From: Paraeggerthella hominis
Lineage (GTDB): Bacteria > Actinomycetota > Coriobacteriia > Coriobacteriales > Eggerthellaceae
DNA length: 64,000 bases
NCBI RefSeq assembly: GCF_021044775.1
Contig: NZ_JAJNOQ010000004.1
Coordinates: 186,001-250,000, forward strand
Direction: 5' to 3'
Below are positions 34,997-43,692 of the stretch, in pieces; the first letter of the stretch is position 1; each line of letters begins with the position of its first letter. Position numbers and translations under genes: made by a program. The notes beneath the pieces are model-generated. The model was not told where the DNA came from. It was given only the letters and a program-made list of their open reading frames with translations, and made no database searches.

Positions 34997-36400
34997 TCAA
35001 TCCCCAATGCCCAGCAGCTCATAAAGCTCGTCCCGGCTGTGGACTCCGAGTTTGCGATAAATGCGACTCGTATGCGCTTTCACCGTACCGCGTGCTACGA
35101 ACAAGTTTTCCTCGATCTGCGCTGAAGTTCCTTTGCGCGCGAGCAACTGCAACACCTCTTCCTCACGCGGGCTCAAATTATGCTCGCGCGACAAATCGGA
35201 CACGCGCATAGCAAGCAATCCCGGCGAGAACACGTCATCGCCGTCGGAGGTTTGTTTCAAATTGATGCCCCACTTGGCAGATAGCCGTTTTTCCGTAAAA
35301 AACAGCACCGTGAACGCCAGCGCCACAACCGCTACGATTCCTAGATGGATTGCCGTTACAGTATCTTTTGACAAATAGAAAGAAGTGACCGCAAACAAAC
35401 TCCAGCCCCCTGCTTCCACCAGATAGCGAATACCACGTTCAATACCATTCAACCAAGCAGCTGCAATATCGAATCGGTACGTGATGTTGCTCAAGACAAT
35501 CATAATGAAAATGGACAGCATGGTATAACCTGCATCGTAGCAACCCGCTACTGTTTTCGAATCAAGCGAGAATTGCGGAGCAATGAGCAGAAGCCCCACG
35601 ATCATGAGAGGAAACGCCAGTTGGTATATGATGTCGAAATTAAACCACCTCGACGATGAAAGGACGCCAAAAAACACAAACGCCGCAACCGACATCGTAC
35701 CCACAGTATTTCCTGCCGCCAAGGGCTGATCAGGAAGAACCCCAAACCCTGTCGCAAACGTGCATATCCCCATGAGAGCAATCGGTTTCCAGGGAATTTC
35801 GGAAATCCCTGCTTTACCCATAGGTTTAGGCAGGTCGATTTCTGGTAAATGCTTCATAGAACGGCGCACCCAATCAAGGGAAACGAGCGGAAGAGTTAAA
35901 GAGAATACGACGATATATGCAGGTTCAAGTCCACTAAACAGCCACTTTAACACCTCTCCCAAAAAAATAGCCGCGGCATAATAGGCAGCAACACGCATAG
36001 GATTAAGTGATCCAAAAAACTCCGTCCACATGAGAATGAGCAGCCCAAGCCCCGCGCCCGCCAACATAAGCCCAAGATACTTGAGCGCCGCAATCTGCAC
36101 CCAGAAGCATGCAATGGCGCACAGCGCCGACCCGCCCACCATGCCGAAGGCAACCAGGCCCACCGCCACCCGGTTCGACCAGAGAGGAGTAACGCGACGC
36201 GCAAGAAAAACAACTGCAAACGACGCAACGCCTATGGCTCCCTCGAACAACGCATAATCAAAAAAGTCGACGGTCGGAAATGCATCGTACCGAAAAAAAG
36301 TTGCAAGCCACGCACGGTACAATCCAATACCGAGAAACGCAACGGGCATAGTCCCGATGCGCGTAAACACATTCTTCCAACAACCGCACAACTCCTTCAT
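34997..36400 (-). CDS. Membrane-embedded LuxR-type regulator paired with the flavin reductase
   Basis: The ATG at 36400 follows GGGGAGG at 6 bases and gives 467 residues. About 12 hydrophobic helices are followed by a LuxR helix-turn-helix (HNLSPREEEVLQLLARKGTS, then GTVKAHTSRIYRKLGV). It diverges from the FMN/FAD reductase at 36639, and I infer that it controls that gene. The gene is visibly more AT-rich than its neighbours, which suggests more recent acquisition of this regulator and reductase pair. Confidence 0.86.
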   Translation of the reverse strand: MKELCGCWKNVFTRIGTMPVAFLGIGLYRAWLATFFRYDAFPTVDFFDYALFEGAIGVASFAVVFLARRVTPLWSNRVAVGLVAFGMVGGSALCAIACFWVQIAALKYLGLMLAGAGLGLLILMWTEFFGSLNPMRVAAYYAAAIFLGEVLKWLFSGLEPAYIVVFSLTLPLVSLDWVRRSMKHLPEIDLPKPMGKAGISEIPWKPIALMGICTFATGFGVLPDQPLAAGNTVGTMSVAAFVFFGVLSSSRWFNFDIIYQLAFPLMIVGLLLIAPQFSLDSKTVAGCYDAGYTMLSIFIMIVLSNITYRFDIAAAWLNGIERGIRYLVEAGGWSLFAVTSFYLSKDTVTAIHLGIVAVVALAFTVLFFTEKRLSAKWGINLKQTSDGDDVFSPGLLAMRVSDLSREHNLSPREEEVLQLLARKGTSAQIEENLFVARGTVKAHTSRIYRKLGVHSRDELYELLGIGD

Positions 36401-36426
36401 GCAGAACCTCCCCTTCCTGCAATTTC

Positions 36427-36518
36427 GGGTTTTCATCTTACCCTGAAAAAGCATGATGCACCGAGCGTTTTGCCTAGGGTTACCTATTTAAACCAAGGCT
36501 GGGTTACACATTGAACCC
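36427..36518. promoter_or_regulatory. Repeated GGGTT...AACCC-type dyads in the divergent region
   Basis: GGGTTAC begins two 18-base units (36477-36494 ending AAACC; 36501-36518 ending AACCC), 24 bases apart. GGGT...ACCC at 36427-36443 looks like a third, weaker unit. Spacing near two helical turns suggests cooperative binding, probably by the LuxR encoded alongside. Confidence 0.45.
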
Positions 36519-36638
36519 CTTCGGCGTCCATCCGATGCGGTACTGCGGTGCTATGTTCTCGTCGTCCCGAACAGCGCGACCAAAAAAGGTGGCGCACCAT
36601 GGGAGGCGGGACCGGATACAACAAGGAGGATGAACAAG

Positions 36639-38453
36639 ATGGCAGGACTTTCACGTAGACAGTTTCTTACGGGTGCTGCGTTAGCGACGGCAGGAGGCGC
36701 GTTGACATTGGGCGGATGCACGTCATCAGGAAGCGCCGCGAAAGAGCGGTCCGCCGACGCAAGCATCGCAACCGTCGGCAGCGGCATGGGAAAGCACGGC
36801 GCCATACAGATCGAGGTTGTCTCGAAAGATGGCGCTATCGAACGTATTGATGTATTAGATTCTCGCGAGTCCGCAGGATTGGGCGATGTGTGCATGAAAA
36901 AGCTGGGCAAGCTCATCGTCGACAATCAAACGTTGAACGTTGACGTCGTGACGGGCGCCTCGCTATCCAGCATGGCGTACCTCACCGCCGTTGCTGAAGC
37001 ACTTGACAAGGCAGGAGAGAAGTCATCCGAATGGAAGAAACGCGACAGAGCCGTGCAACAGCCAGAGAGCGATATACCCACAGCGTTTGATATTGTAGTC
37101 GTGGGTACAGGCGGCGCAGGATTTACTGCCGCCATTAGCGCGGCCAACAAGGGCCAGAAGGTACTGCTCATGGAGAAGCTAGGAGTATTCGGGGGCTCCA
37201 CCGCATTGTCCGGAGGAGAGATGGCCGTGCCCGGCAATTGGATCCAGCAAAACTCAGGATTAAGCGACAGCTCCGAACAGCTGGCGAATGACATGCTAGA
37301 AGGCGGGGACCACCGCGGCGACCCTGCCCTAGTGAACGTCATCGCAAACGGCGTGTACGACGCAGCGCAATGGCTCACTTACGAAGGAGGAATATCTTGG
37401 GAGCACAACCTTCTGTTCTTCGGCGGCCACTCGGTCAAGCGCTCCATCATTCCTTCGGGACACATAGGCAACGCCATGACGACCAAGTTGACCGCCCGGG
37501 CCCAGTCAATCGATAACATCACGCTCATCGACAACACGAAAGCAACCGCGCTCGTGCAAGATGCGAATGGAGGCATTGGCGGCATCAAGGCAACGAATAC
37601 CGTCACCGGTAACGAATACTCCTTCGAATGTAAAGCCGTCGTACTGGCATGCGGCGGGTTTGGCGCAAACGTCGAAATGCGCGAGCAGGCAAATCCTGAG
37701 TTTGGGAAGCAATTCAATTCAACCGATTCGGTAGGAGCGCAGGGAGACGGACTTACCATGGCATCCGCTATCGGTGCCGAGCTCGTAGATATGGAACTCA
37801 TCCAAACCTATCCCATCTGCGATGTAAACACCGGAGCGCTGCTGTATTTGGACGACATGCGCCTGGACGAACGCACGGTCATGTTTAACAAGGAAGGAAA
37901 ACGCTTCGTCGAAGAACTTGGCCGACGAGACGTTTTGTCCAAAGCCATTCTCAAACAGACCGACGAACGCGCTTACGAAATCTGGGATCAGGCGGCTGCA
38001 GACGAGACTAAAGTGGTCGACATCCATGCAGACGAATTTGAAAACCTCGTTTCACGGAATCTTTGTACGAAAGCAGATACGCTTGAAGAAGCCTGCGAAC
38101 CTTTCGGCATCGATGCCGCCGCGCTCGCAAAGACAATCGAGCAATGGAACAGTTACGTAGACGCAGGATCCGATCCCGATTTCGCCTACCGCGGAACCAT
38201 GCATAAGATCGATACGCCGCCCTACTACATCATGGCGTACAAGCCGGCCGTGCATTACACCATGGGAGGCCTGCACATCAACGCGAACGCCGAGGTGCTC
38301 GACGCGAACGGCAATCCCATTCCCGGACTCTTCGCTGCAGGCGAAGTGGCCGGCCACAAGATGGGGGCAAACCGCCTAGGATCCACATCCATGGCAGACA
38401 TCTACACGTTTGGTCGTGTAGCGGGAAACAACGCCGCCGACTACGTGGGATAA
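36639..38453 (+). CDS. Tat-exported FMN/FAD fumarate- or urocanate-reductase-like flavoprotein
   Basis: Two ATGs exist; the one at 36639 lies 9 bases after AAGGAGG, while 36630 touches it. The 604-residue protein has a Tat lipoprotein signal (SRRQFL, lipobox Cys27), an FMN-binding domain (VVTGAS, Thr105/Ser108 region, for covalent FMN), then an FAD domain (GTGGAG at 156-161) of the fumarate reductase/succinate dehydrogenase type ending in MGGLHIN and LGSTSM. Such enzymes use an alkene acid (fumarate, urocanate, cinnamate-type) as electron acceptor. The substrate is not fixed by sequence. No cytochrome domain is present; electrons would come from a separate donor. Confidence 0.85.
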   Translation: MAGLSRRQFLTGAALATAGGALTLGGCTSSGSAAKERSADASIATVGSGMGKHGAIQIEVVSKDGAIERIDVLDSRESAGLGDVCMKKLGKLIVDNQTLNVDVVTGASLSSMAYLTAVAEALDKAGEKSSEWKKRDRAVQQPESDIPTAFDIVVVGTGGAGFTAAISAANKGQKVLLMEKLGVFGGSTALSGGEMAVPGNWIQQNSGLSDSSEQLANDMLEGGDHRGDPALVNVIANGVYDAAQWLTYEGGISWEHNLLFFGGHSVKRSIIPSGHIGNAMTTKLTARAQSIDNITLIDNTKATALVQDANGGIGGIKATNTVTGNEYSFECKAVVLACGGFGANVEMREQANPEFGKQFNSTDSVGAQGDGLTMASAIGAELVDMELIQTYPICDVNTGALLYLDDMRLDERTVMFNKEGKRFVEELGRRDVLSKAILKQTDERAYEIWDQAAADETKVVDIHADEFENLVSRNLCTKADTLEEACEPFGIDAAALAKTIEQWNSYVDAGSDPDFAYRGTMHKIDTPPYYIMAYKPAVHYTMGGLHINANAEVLDANGNPIPGLFAAGEVAGHKMGANRLGSTSMADIYTFGRVAGNNAADYVG

Positions 38454-38475
38454 CGCCTCATCGACCCCCCTCAAC

Positions 38476-38505
38476 GAAAGCGGCTCGGATACCCGAGCCG
38501 CTTTC
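38476..38505. terminator. Bidirectional terminator between the flavin reductase and leuS
   Basis: GAAAGCGGCTCGG pairs perfectly with CCGAGCCGCTTTC around ATAC (13-bp stem). It serves the convergent + and - strand genes. Confidence 0.8.
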
Positions 38506-38529
38506 GCATTATCCATCTTGCCTGCCGCC

Positions 38530-41109
38530 CTACTTCGCTACGATGTTGACCAAGCGACCGGGAACCACAACAACCTTTTTGACGTCCTTGCCTGCCAAAG
38601 CAGCCTCGACGGCAGCCAAACCATCGGCCTTGATATCGTCTTCGGCGGCATCGGCAGCAACCGTGATCTTCGCCTTCACCTTGCCGTTCACCTGAACTGC
38701 AAGCTCCACTTCGTCAGCCTTCGCCTGCTCGGGATCAAACTCGGGCCACAGCTGCACATGCACCGAGCCTTCGTTGCCCAGTGCGTCATGCCACAGCTCT
38801 TCGGCCCAATGCGGGGCAAACGGAGCCATAATCTTGACGATAACCTCGGCAACCTCGCGATCGAACGTCTGCGAGAACGCGCTTGCGGCGCGCTCGTCCG
38901 CGGAGCACTTGCGCAGGTAATCGCTCGCCGCATTCGTCAGCTCCATGATGGCGGCAAGCGCCGTGTTGAAGTTGTTGCGATCGAAGTCATCGGCCACCTT
39001 GCCCACCACGCGATGGCGCTCGCGTACCAGCTTCTCAAGAGCCTTCTTGCCCTCGTCCTCCGAAGATCCCGCTTGGAACAGCGTTTCTTCATCGGCGGTG
39101 CCCATCAGGTCGCACACGATGCGCCACGCGCGGTTCATGAACTTGTAGATGCCAGCCAAGCCGCCTTCGTCCCACAGTAGATCCTTGTCAGGCGGAGCCA
39201 TGAACAGGATGTATGCGCGCACGGCATCGGTTCCGTATTCGGCGATCATGTCCTCAGGCGCAATCACGTTGCCCTTCGACTTCGACATGGTCTCACCGTG
39301 CTCGTCCTTTACCATGCCCTGGCACAGCAGGTTCGCGAACGGCTCGTCCACGTTCAGCAGTCCCAAATCGCGCAGCACCTTCGTGAAGAAGCGGCTGTAC
39401 AGGAGGTGCAGGATGGCATGCTCGATGCCGCCGATGTACTGATCAACCTGCATCCAACGGTTCGCCTTCGCAGGATCGAACGGCAGCTCGTCATTATGAG
39501 GATCGGTGTAGCGCAGATAGTACCAGCTCGAACACGTGAACGTGTCCATGGTGTCGGTTTCGCGCTTAGCCGGGCCGCCGCACACGGGGCACGTCGTGTT
39601 CACGAAGCCCTCGTGGGTAGCCAGCGTCTCGCCAGCAGCCAAATCGATGTCCTCGGGCAGGCGCACCGGAAGATCCTCTTCGGGCACGGGCACCAAACCG
39701 CAGGTCGGGCAGTGAACGGCAGGAATGGGATTGCCCCAATAGCGCTGACGGCTGATAAGCCAATCGCGCAGGCGGAACTCGACCTTCGTGCGGCCCTTTC
39801 CGGCCGCTTCGAGGTCGGCGATGATCGCGTCAACCGCCGGGCTGTGCTTGCCGCCCACCATGCCCGTGTACTTGCCGGACTGCACCAGCACGCCTTCGGC
39901 ATCGTAGGCATGGTCCCAATCGACCGAGGTGACGCGACGATCCTGCACCCCGTTCAGCTGATCGAACAGCGGGTCGTCCTCGCCCAAGATGATGGGAATG
40001 ATGGGCAGGTCGTATTTGCGCGCGAACTCGAAGTCGCGCTGATCGCCGCACGGAACAGCCATGACCGCGCCGGTGCCGTAATCGCTCACGATGTAGTCGG
40101 CAACCCACACCGGCACCTTTTCGCCATTGATGGGGTTCACCATGTAACGGCCGGTGAACGCGCCGTGCTTCTCGCGATCGCCCTGCGCGCGCTCGACAGC
40201 GCTCACCTTGGACGCCTGTTCGACCACCTCGCGGACGGCAGGTTCGTATTCCGTGCCCTCGACCAAGCTCATCAGGCCCTTGTACTCGGGGGCCAGCAGG
40301 AAGAACGAGCAGCCGAACAACGTATCAGGACGCGTGGTGAAGACGGTGATCAGATCGTCATCGGTCGGGTTGGCCGGAGCCTCGCCGTCGGCGCCGCACA
40401 GCGTGAACGTGACTTCCGCGCCCTCGGAGCGACCGATCCAGTTCGCCTGCATCTGCTTGACGCGATCGGGCCAACCGTCCAGATGATCCAAGTCGTCGAG
40501 GAGCTCCTGCGCGTAGTCGGTAATTTTGAAGTACCACTGCGTCAGGTCGCGCTTCTCCACCGCGCCGTGGCAACGCCAGCACTCGCCCTCGATCACCTGC
40601 TCGTTCGCCAGCACGGTTTCGCAGTTCGGGCACCAGTTCACCGGGCTGTTGCGGCGCTCGACCAGGCCCTTCTTCCACATTTGGAGGAAAATCCACTGGC
40701 CCCAGCGATAGTACTCAGGATCGCACGCCACCACGGTGCGGTCCCAGTCGTACGAGAAGCCCATGCGCTTGAAGCTGGCCTTCTGGGTTTCGATGTTGGC
40801 GTACGTCCACGTAGCCGGGTGGCTGTTGTGCTTGATGGCCGCGTTTTCCGCCGGCAGGCCGAACGCGTCCCAGCCCATGGGATGCAGCACGTCGAAGCCG
40901 CGCATCTTGGAGTAGCGGGCGATCACGTCGCCGATGGTGTAGTTGCGCACGTGACCCATGTGAATGTCGCCCGAAGGATAGGGGAACATCTCGAGCACGT
41001 ACTTCTTAGGCTTCGAGGCATCCTCGGTCACCTTGTTGAGGTCAGTGTCGGCCCATACCTGCTGCCAACGGGGTTCGATCTCGTGCGGATTGTAAGGTTT
41101 CATGGTCAT
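38530..41109 (-). CDS. leuS: Leucyl-tRNA synthetase
   Basis: This 859-residue class I synthetase charges tRNA-Leu. The HIGH motif reads HMGH (YPSGDIHMGHVRNY) and the KMSKS motif reads MSKSKGN. The CP1 editing domain and the zinc-type cysteine sets (CPNCETV; CPTCGLVPVP) are present. GAGGAAAG precedes the ATG. It is monocistronic by context, with a terminator downstream. The leader is short (about 65 bases to the likely start site), leaving no room for a T-box. Confidence 0.97.
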   Translation of the reverse strand: MTMKPYNPHEIEPRWQQVWADTDLNKVTEDASKPKKYVLEMFPYPSGDIHMGHVRNYTIGDVIARYSKMRGFDVLHPMGWDAFGLPAENAAIKHNSHPATWTYANIETQKASFKRMGFSYDWDRTVVACDPEYYRWGQWIFLQMWKKGLVERRNSPVNWCPNCETVLANEQVIEGECWRCHGAVEKRDLTQWYFKITDYAQELLDDLDHLDGWPDRVKQMQANWIGRSEGAEVTFTLCGADGEAPANPTDDDLITVFTTRPDTLFGCSFFLLAPEYKGLMSLVEGTEYEPAVREVVEQASKVSAVERAQGDREKHGAFTGRYMVNPINGEKVPVWVADYIVSDYGTGAVMAVPCGDQRDFEFARKYDLPIIPIILGEDDPLFDQLNGVQDRRVTSVDWDHAYDAEGVLVQSGKYTGMVGGKHSPAVDAIIADLEAAGKGRTKVEFRLRDWLISRQRYWGNPIPAVHCPTCGLVPVPEEDLPVRLPEDIDLAAGETLATHEGFVNTTCPVCGGPAKRETDTMDTFTCSSWYYLRYTDPHNDELPFDPAKANRWMQVDQYIGGIEHAILHLLYSRFFTKVLRDLGLLNVDEPFANLLCQGMVKDEHGETMSKSKGNVIAPEDMIAEYGTDAVRAYILFMAPPDKDLLWDEGGLAGIYKFMNRAWRIVCDLMGTADEETLFQAGSSEDEGKKALEKLVRERHRVVGKVADDFDRNNFNTALAAIMELTNAASDYLRKCSADERAASAFSQTFDREVAEVIVKIMAPFAPHWAEELWHDALGNEGSVHVQLWPEFDPEQAKADEVELAVQVNGKVKAKITVAADAAEDDIKADGLAAVEAALAGKDVKKVVVVPGRLVNIVAK

Positions 41110-41181
41110 GTTGCTTTCCTCGTCAGGTCGGCACCGCCCGCGCGCGTCCGCGCAGAGGGTCGTTTATTCGCGAATGCTCCC

Positions 41182-41187
41182 ATTATA
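41182..41187 (-). promoter_or_regulatory. leuS: Candidate -10 element of leuS
   Basis: The - strand reads TATAAT at 41187-41182. The -35 region is GC-rich and weak. The start would fall near 41175. Confidence 0.45.
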
Positions 41188-41440
41188 GTGATTGCGGCGC
41201 GAAAGCGAAGCGTTATCGATCGACTTCACGACTTCGCAGGGGCAATCAAACTCTTGCGCGCAGACCTCGATCGTTTTAATCGCAAGCGGACGAACAAGGC
41301 CTCTCCTGCGTCAGCAGATCGAAGCCGCGCCCCCTTCGCAAGCTTCCTCGACGTCGTCGAGAGCCCCTTCGCGTTGGCCTGTGTTTTAAGTTGTTAGCCA
41401 ACCGCTACCGGACAGGCGTATTCATCATAAAGTATTCTGC
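41188..41440. other. Spacer between leuS promoter and the fic operator
   Basis: No gene, RNA or clear repeat is seen in these 250 bases. Base composition drops sharply in GC near 41410. Confidence 0.5.
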
Positions 41441-41492
41441 AATACTATCTAATAGTGAAATATTGAGATTTTTCACTATTAGATAGTATTAA
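41441..41492 (+). promoter_or_regulatory. 20-bp perfect palindrome overlapping the fic promoter
   Basis: The arms AATACTATCTAATAGTGAAA (41441-41460) and its exact complement (41471-41490) flank a 10-base spacer. Each arm contains the near-dyad ACTATctaATAGT. A promoter TTGAGA (41463-41468), 18 bases, TATTAA (41487-41492) lies inside. Binding here would block the promoter, so autoregulation is likely. The 52 bases are AT-rich in a GC-rich genome. Confidence 0.7.
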
Positions 41493-41537
41493 CATGCGTT
41501 AAAATCGTGAAAAGCATTCGAAAGAAGGTCTTACGGT

Positions 41538-42791
41538 ATGGCATACAAAAGAATGGACAGGCTCTTTTACGAAGACGCTTCGAGCGATCGCAAGGGCGAA
41601 AACGAGCGTGAAGCCCGCAAGCGCCTCACGGCTGCTTCGTCATTCAGGACCGGGATCAACGTAGAGACAGGCGAGCTTTTTCTTGCCGTGCCGCGCGAGC
41701 TGTCTCTTGTCACGGAGCAGGTTCTTCGCGCCGAGCGCAAGGTGTCAAGATCATGGAGTGCCTTACCCGGCATTGCGCAGGGCGCTTACGTACGCAACCT
41801 CATCGTCGACGAAGTGGTATGCACGAACGAAATGGAAGGCGTTCGCAGCACGCGCAAGCAGATCAGAGAGGCTATCGACAGCATCGAGCAGCCTGTCGGG
41901 GAGAATCGGCGGACAAAGCAGTTCATGGAATTCGCTCACCTGTACCTTGGCCTGACGAGCGGCGACGTCGTGCCGCCCAAGACTCCTGAGGATATCCGTG
42001 CGCTGTACGACGCCGTCGTGGCGGGTACGCTCGACCCGGGCGACGCGCTTGACGGCCAGCTGTTCCGCGCCGATGGCGTGGACGTCAAGGCGTCCTCGCA
42101 ACGGATCGTCCATCGTGGCGTGCAACCCGAATCCGCCATAATCTCGTATCTCAACGCTATGATCAGGCTGGTCAATTCCGAGGAAGTGCCGGAACTGTAC
42201 AGTGCGTTGCTTTCGCATTACCTGTTCGAGTACATCCACCCCTTTTATGACGGAAACGGGAGAACGGGCCGATTCTTGCTGGCGCTGCACTTGAGCAGCC
42301 CGTTGTCCCTACCCACCACGCTATCGCTTTCGCGCGTTATCGCCGAGCATAAAGGAGTGTACTACCAGGCGTTTTCGGTAACTGAGCACCCCCTTAACCA
42401 TGCCGAGGGCACGTTCTTCGTGCTGCAAATGATGAATTTGATCAGGACGGCTCAAGACGAACTGGTAGCCGAGCTGCAGGCAAAGCGGGAAGCGCTGATG
42501 AAAGCCGAAGAAAAACTCGGCAGCGTGCGCGCTGAGTTTGACTTGTCGGAGCGCGCATGTAATTTGCTGTACCAAGTGGTGCAGGTGTCGCTTTTCGGCG
42601 CGAACGCGGACGTGACGCTGCAGGACGCCGCGACGCACCTTGAAGTCACAGCCCAAAGCGCTCGCAAATACGCATCCGAGCTAGAACGGACCGATCTTGT
42701 TGAAACGACAAGCCGCCGACCGCTCAAGTTCAAACTGAGCAGCCAAGGTGAAGAGACGCTCGGCGTGGCGAACGCGGCCGGGATCCGTTAG
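41538..42791 (+). CDS. Fic-domain AMPylase-type protein with C-terminal winged helix
   Basis: This 417-residue protein has the full Fic catalytic motif HPFYDGNGRTGR at 234-245 (catalytic His234). An N-terminal TNEMEG at 96-101 fits the class II inhibitory motif (S/T-xxx-E-G/N), so activity is probably self-restrained. A helical linker (VAELQAKREALMKAEEKL) and a C-terminal winged-helix-like region (TLQDAATHLEVTAQSARKYA) follow. Fic enzymes transfer AMP to a target hydroxyl; the target is unknown. The C-terminal helix-turn-helix may bind the palindrome directly upstream. No separate antitoxin gene is next to it. Confidence 0.9.
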   Translation: MAYKRMDRLFYEDASSDRKGENEREARKRLTAASSFRTGINVETGELFLAVPRELSLVTEQVLRAERKVSRSWSALPGIAQGAYVRNLIVDEVVCTNEMEGVRSTRKQIREAIDSIEQPVGENRRTKQFMEFAHLYLGLTSGDVVPPKTPEDIRALYDAVVAGTLDPGDALDGQLFRADGVDVKASSQRIVHRGVQPESAIISYLNAMIRLVNSEEVPELYSALLSHYLFEYIHPFYDGNGRTGRFLLALHLSSPLSLPTTLSLSRVIAEHKGVYYQAFSVTEHPLNHAEGTFFVLQMMNLIRTAQDELVAELQAKREALMKAEEKLGSVRAEFDLSERACNLLYQVVQVSLFGANADVTLQDAATHLEVTAQSARKYASELERTDLVETTSRRPLKFKLSSQGEETLGVANAAGIR

Positions 42792-42931
42792 CCGTACGCC
42801 AAACCGCAAAAGGAGCTAGCCGAGCCGAAAGAGGGCGCCCAAATCCGCGAGCCGTCAAGGACATCAGACGCTCGCCTGCCGGCCCGACGCTGGCTCTCAA
42901 AGCGAGGATCGCCGCGAACGCTTTCTGCCTC

Positions 42932-43687
42932 CTACTGCACAAACACCAGGCAGTCGTCAGTAGAGCGCGCCTTGTCGAACGCATAGCCAGCTACGTCGAA
43001 CGCGCGCAGATCAGCGACGGACTCGACGGAGCATTCGGCGCACCAACGTACCATGGAACCGCGAGCCGCCTTGGCAGCCGTCGAACGCTGCGCCAAGCGG
43101 CCGCGCGCATCGATCGTACCGAACAAACACGTGACGGTTTGCAAGCCAAGACACTTCGCATGCGGAAGCACCGCTTTCGCATATTCGACCGAAGCCAAGT
43201 TCACCACAACGTCAGCCTCCGAAGCCAACGCGCGCGCCAGCGAATCGCCCCAAAACTCGTATAAGGTGCGCGCCGGGCCCACCGCCAACTTGGCTTGCAT
43301 CTCAAGACGATACGGCGCCACGCCGTCGAACGGGCGCAGCACGCCGTAAAGGCCCGACAGGATGCGCACATGCTCCTGCACGTATTCCAGCTGCGCGGCG
43401 GTCATAACGCGCGGAGCAAGATGCTGGTACTGGATGCCTTCGTACGCAAGCACCGCTGGAACAAGCGAGCCCGCGCCACCGGACACGTCCATCGTGCGGA
43501 AGCGATCGAAATTGAGCTCGGCCAGCGCATCGCTGCACTGCCACAGCACCTTCACTTCTTCATACGTCAGAGCCCGTACAGCTTCGACCAGCTGCTCGGC
43601 ACGGTCAACGAACGCCGGCAGCTCGCGCCATGCGAACATATCGTCCGCTACGTTCATCTTCTTGGCGGGCGAGATAATGAAGCGCAC
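42932..43687 (-). CDS. yaaA: YaaA-family (DUF328) peroxide stress protein
   Basis: The likely start is GTG 43687 (RFIISPAKKM follows), giving 251 residues; a longer frame to 43723 would overlap the upstream amidohydrolase gene. YaaA motifs ISPAKKM, YEGIQY, LYEFWGDSLA and NLASVEYAKAV are present. E. coli YaaA lowers free iron under peroxide stress and the fold binds DNA. It starts 5 bases after the M20 gene stops, so the two form an operon. Confidence 0.9.
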   Translation of the reverse strand: MRFIISPAKKMNVADDMFAWRELPAFVDRAEQLVEAVRALTYEEVKVLWQCSDALAELNFDRFRTMDVSGGAGSLVPAVLAYEGIQYQHLAPRVMTAAQLEYVQEHVRILSGLYGVLRPFDGVAPYRLEMQAKLAVGPARTLYEFWGDSLARALASEADVVVNLASVEYAKAVLPHAKCLGLQTVTCLFGTIDARGRLAQRSTAAKAARGSMVRWCAECSVESVADLRAFDVAGYAFDKARSTDDCLVFVQ

Positions 43688-43692
43688 GACTC

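Noticed and set aside
41110..41190. A T-box leader for leuS
   Set aside because: Only about 65 bases lie between the likely start of transcription and the ATG, and no specifier loop or T-box sequence is visible.
39298..41397. A 699-residue + strand frame over leuS
   Set aside because: leuS on the other strand is unmistakable (HMGH, MSKS); the + frame is a codon-bias shadow.
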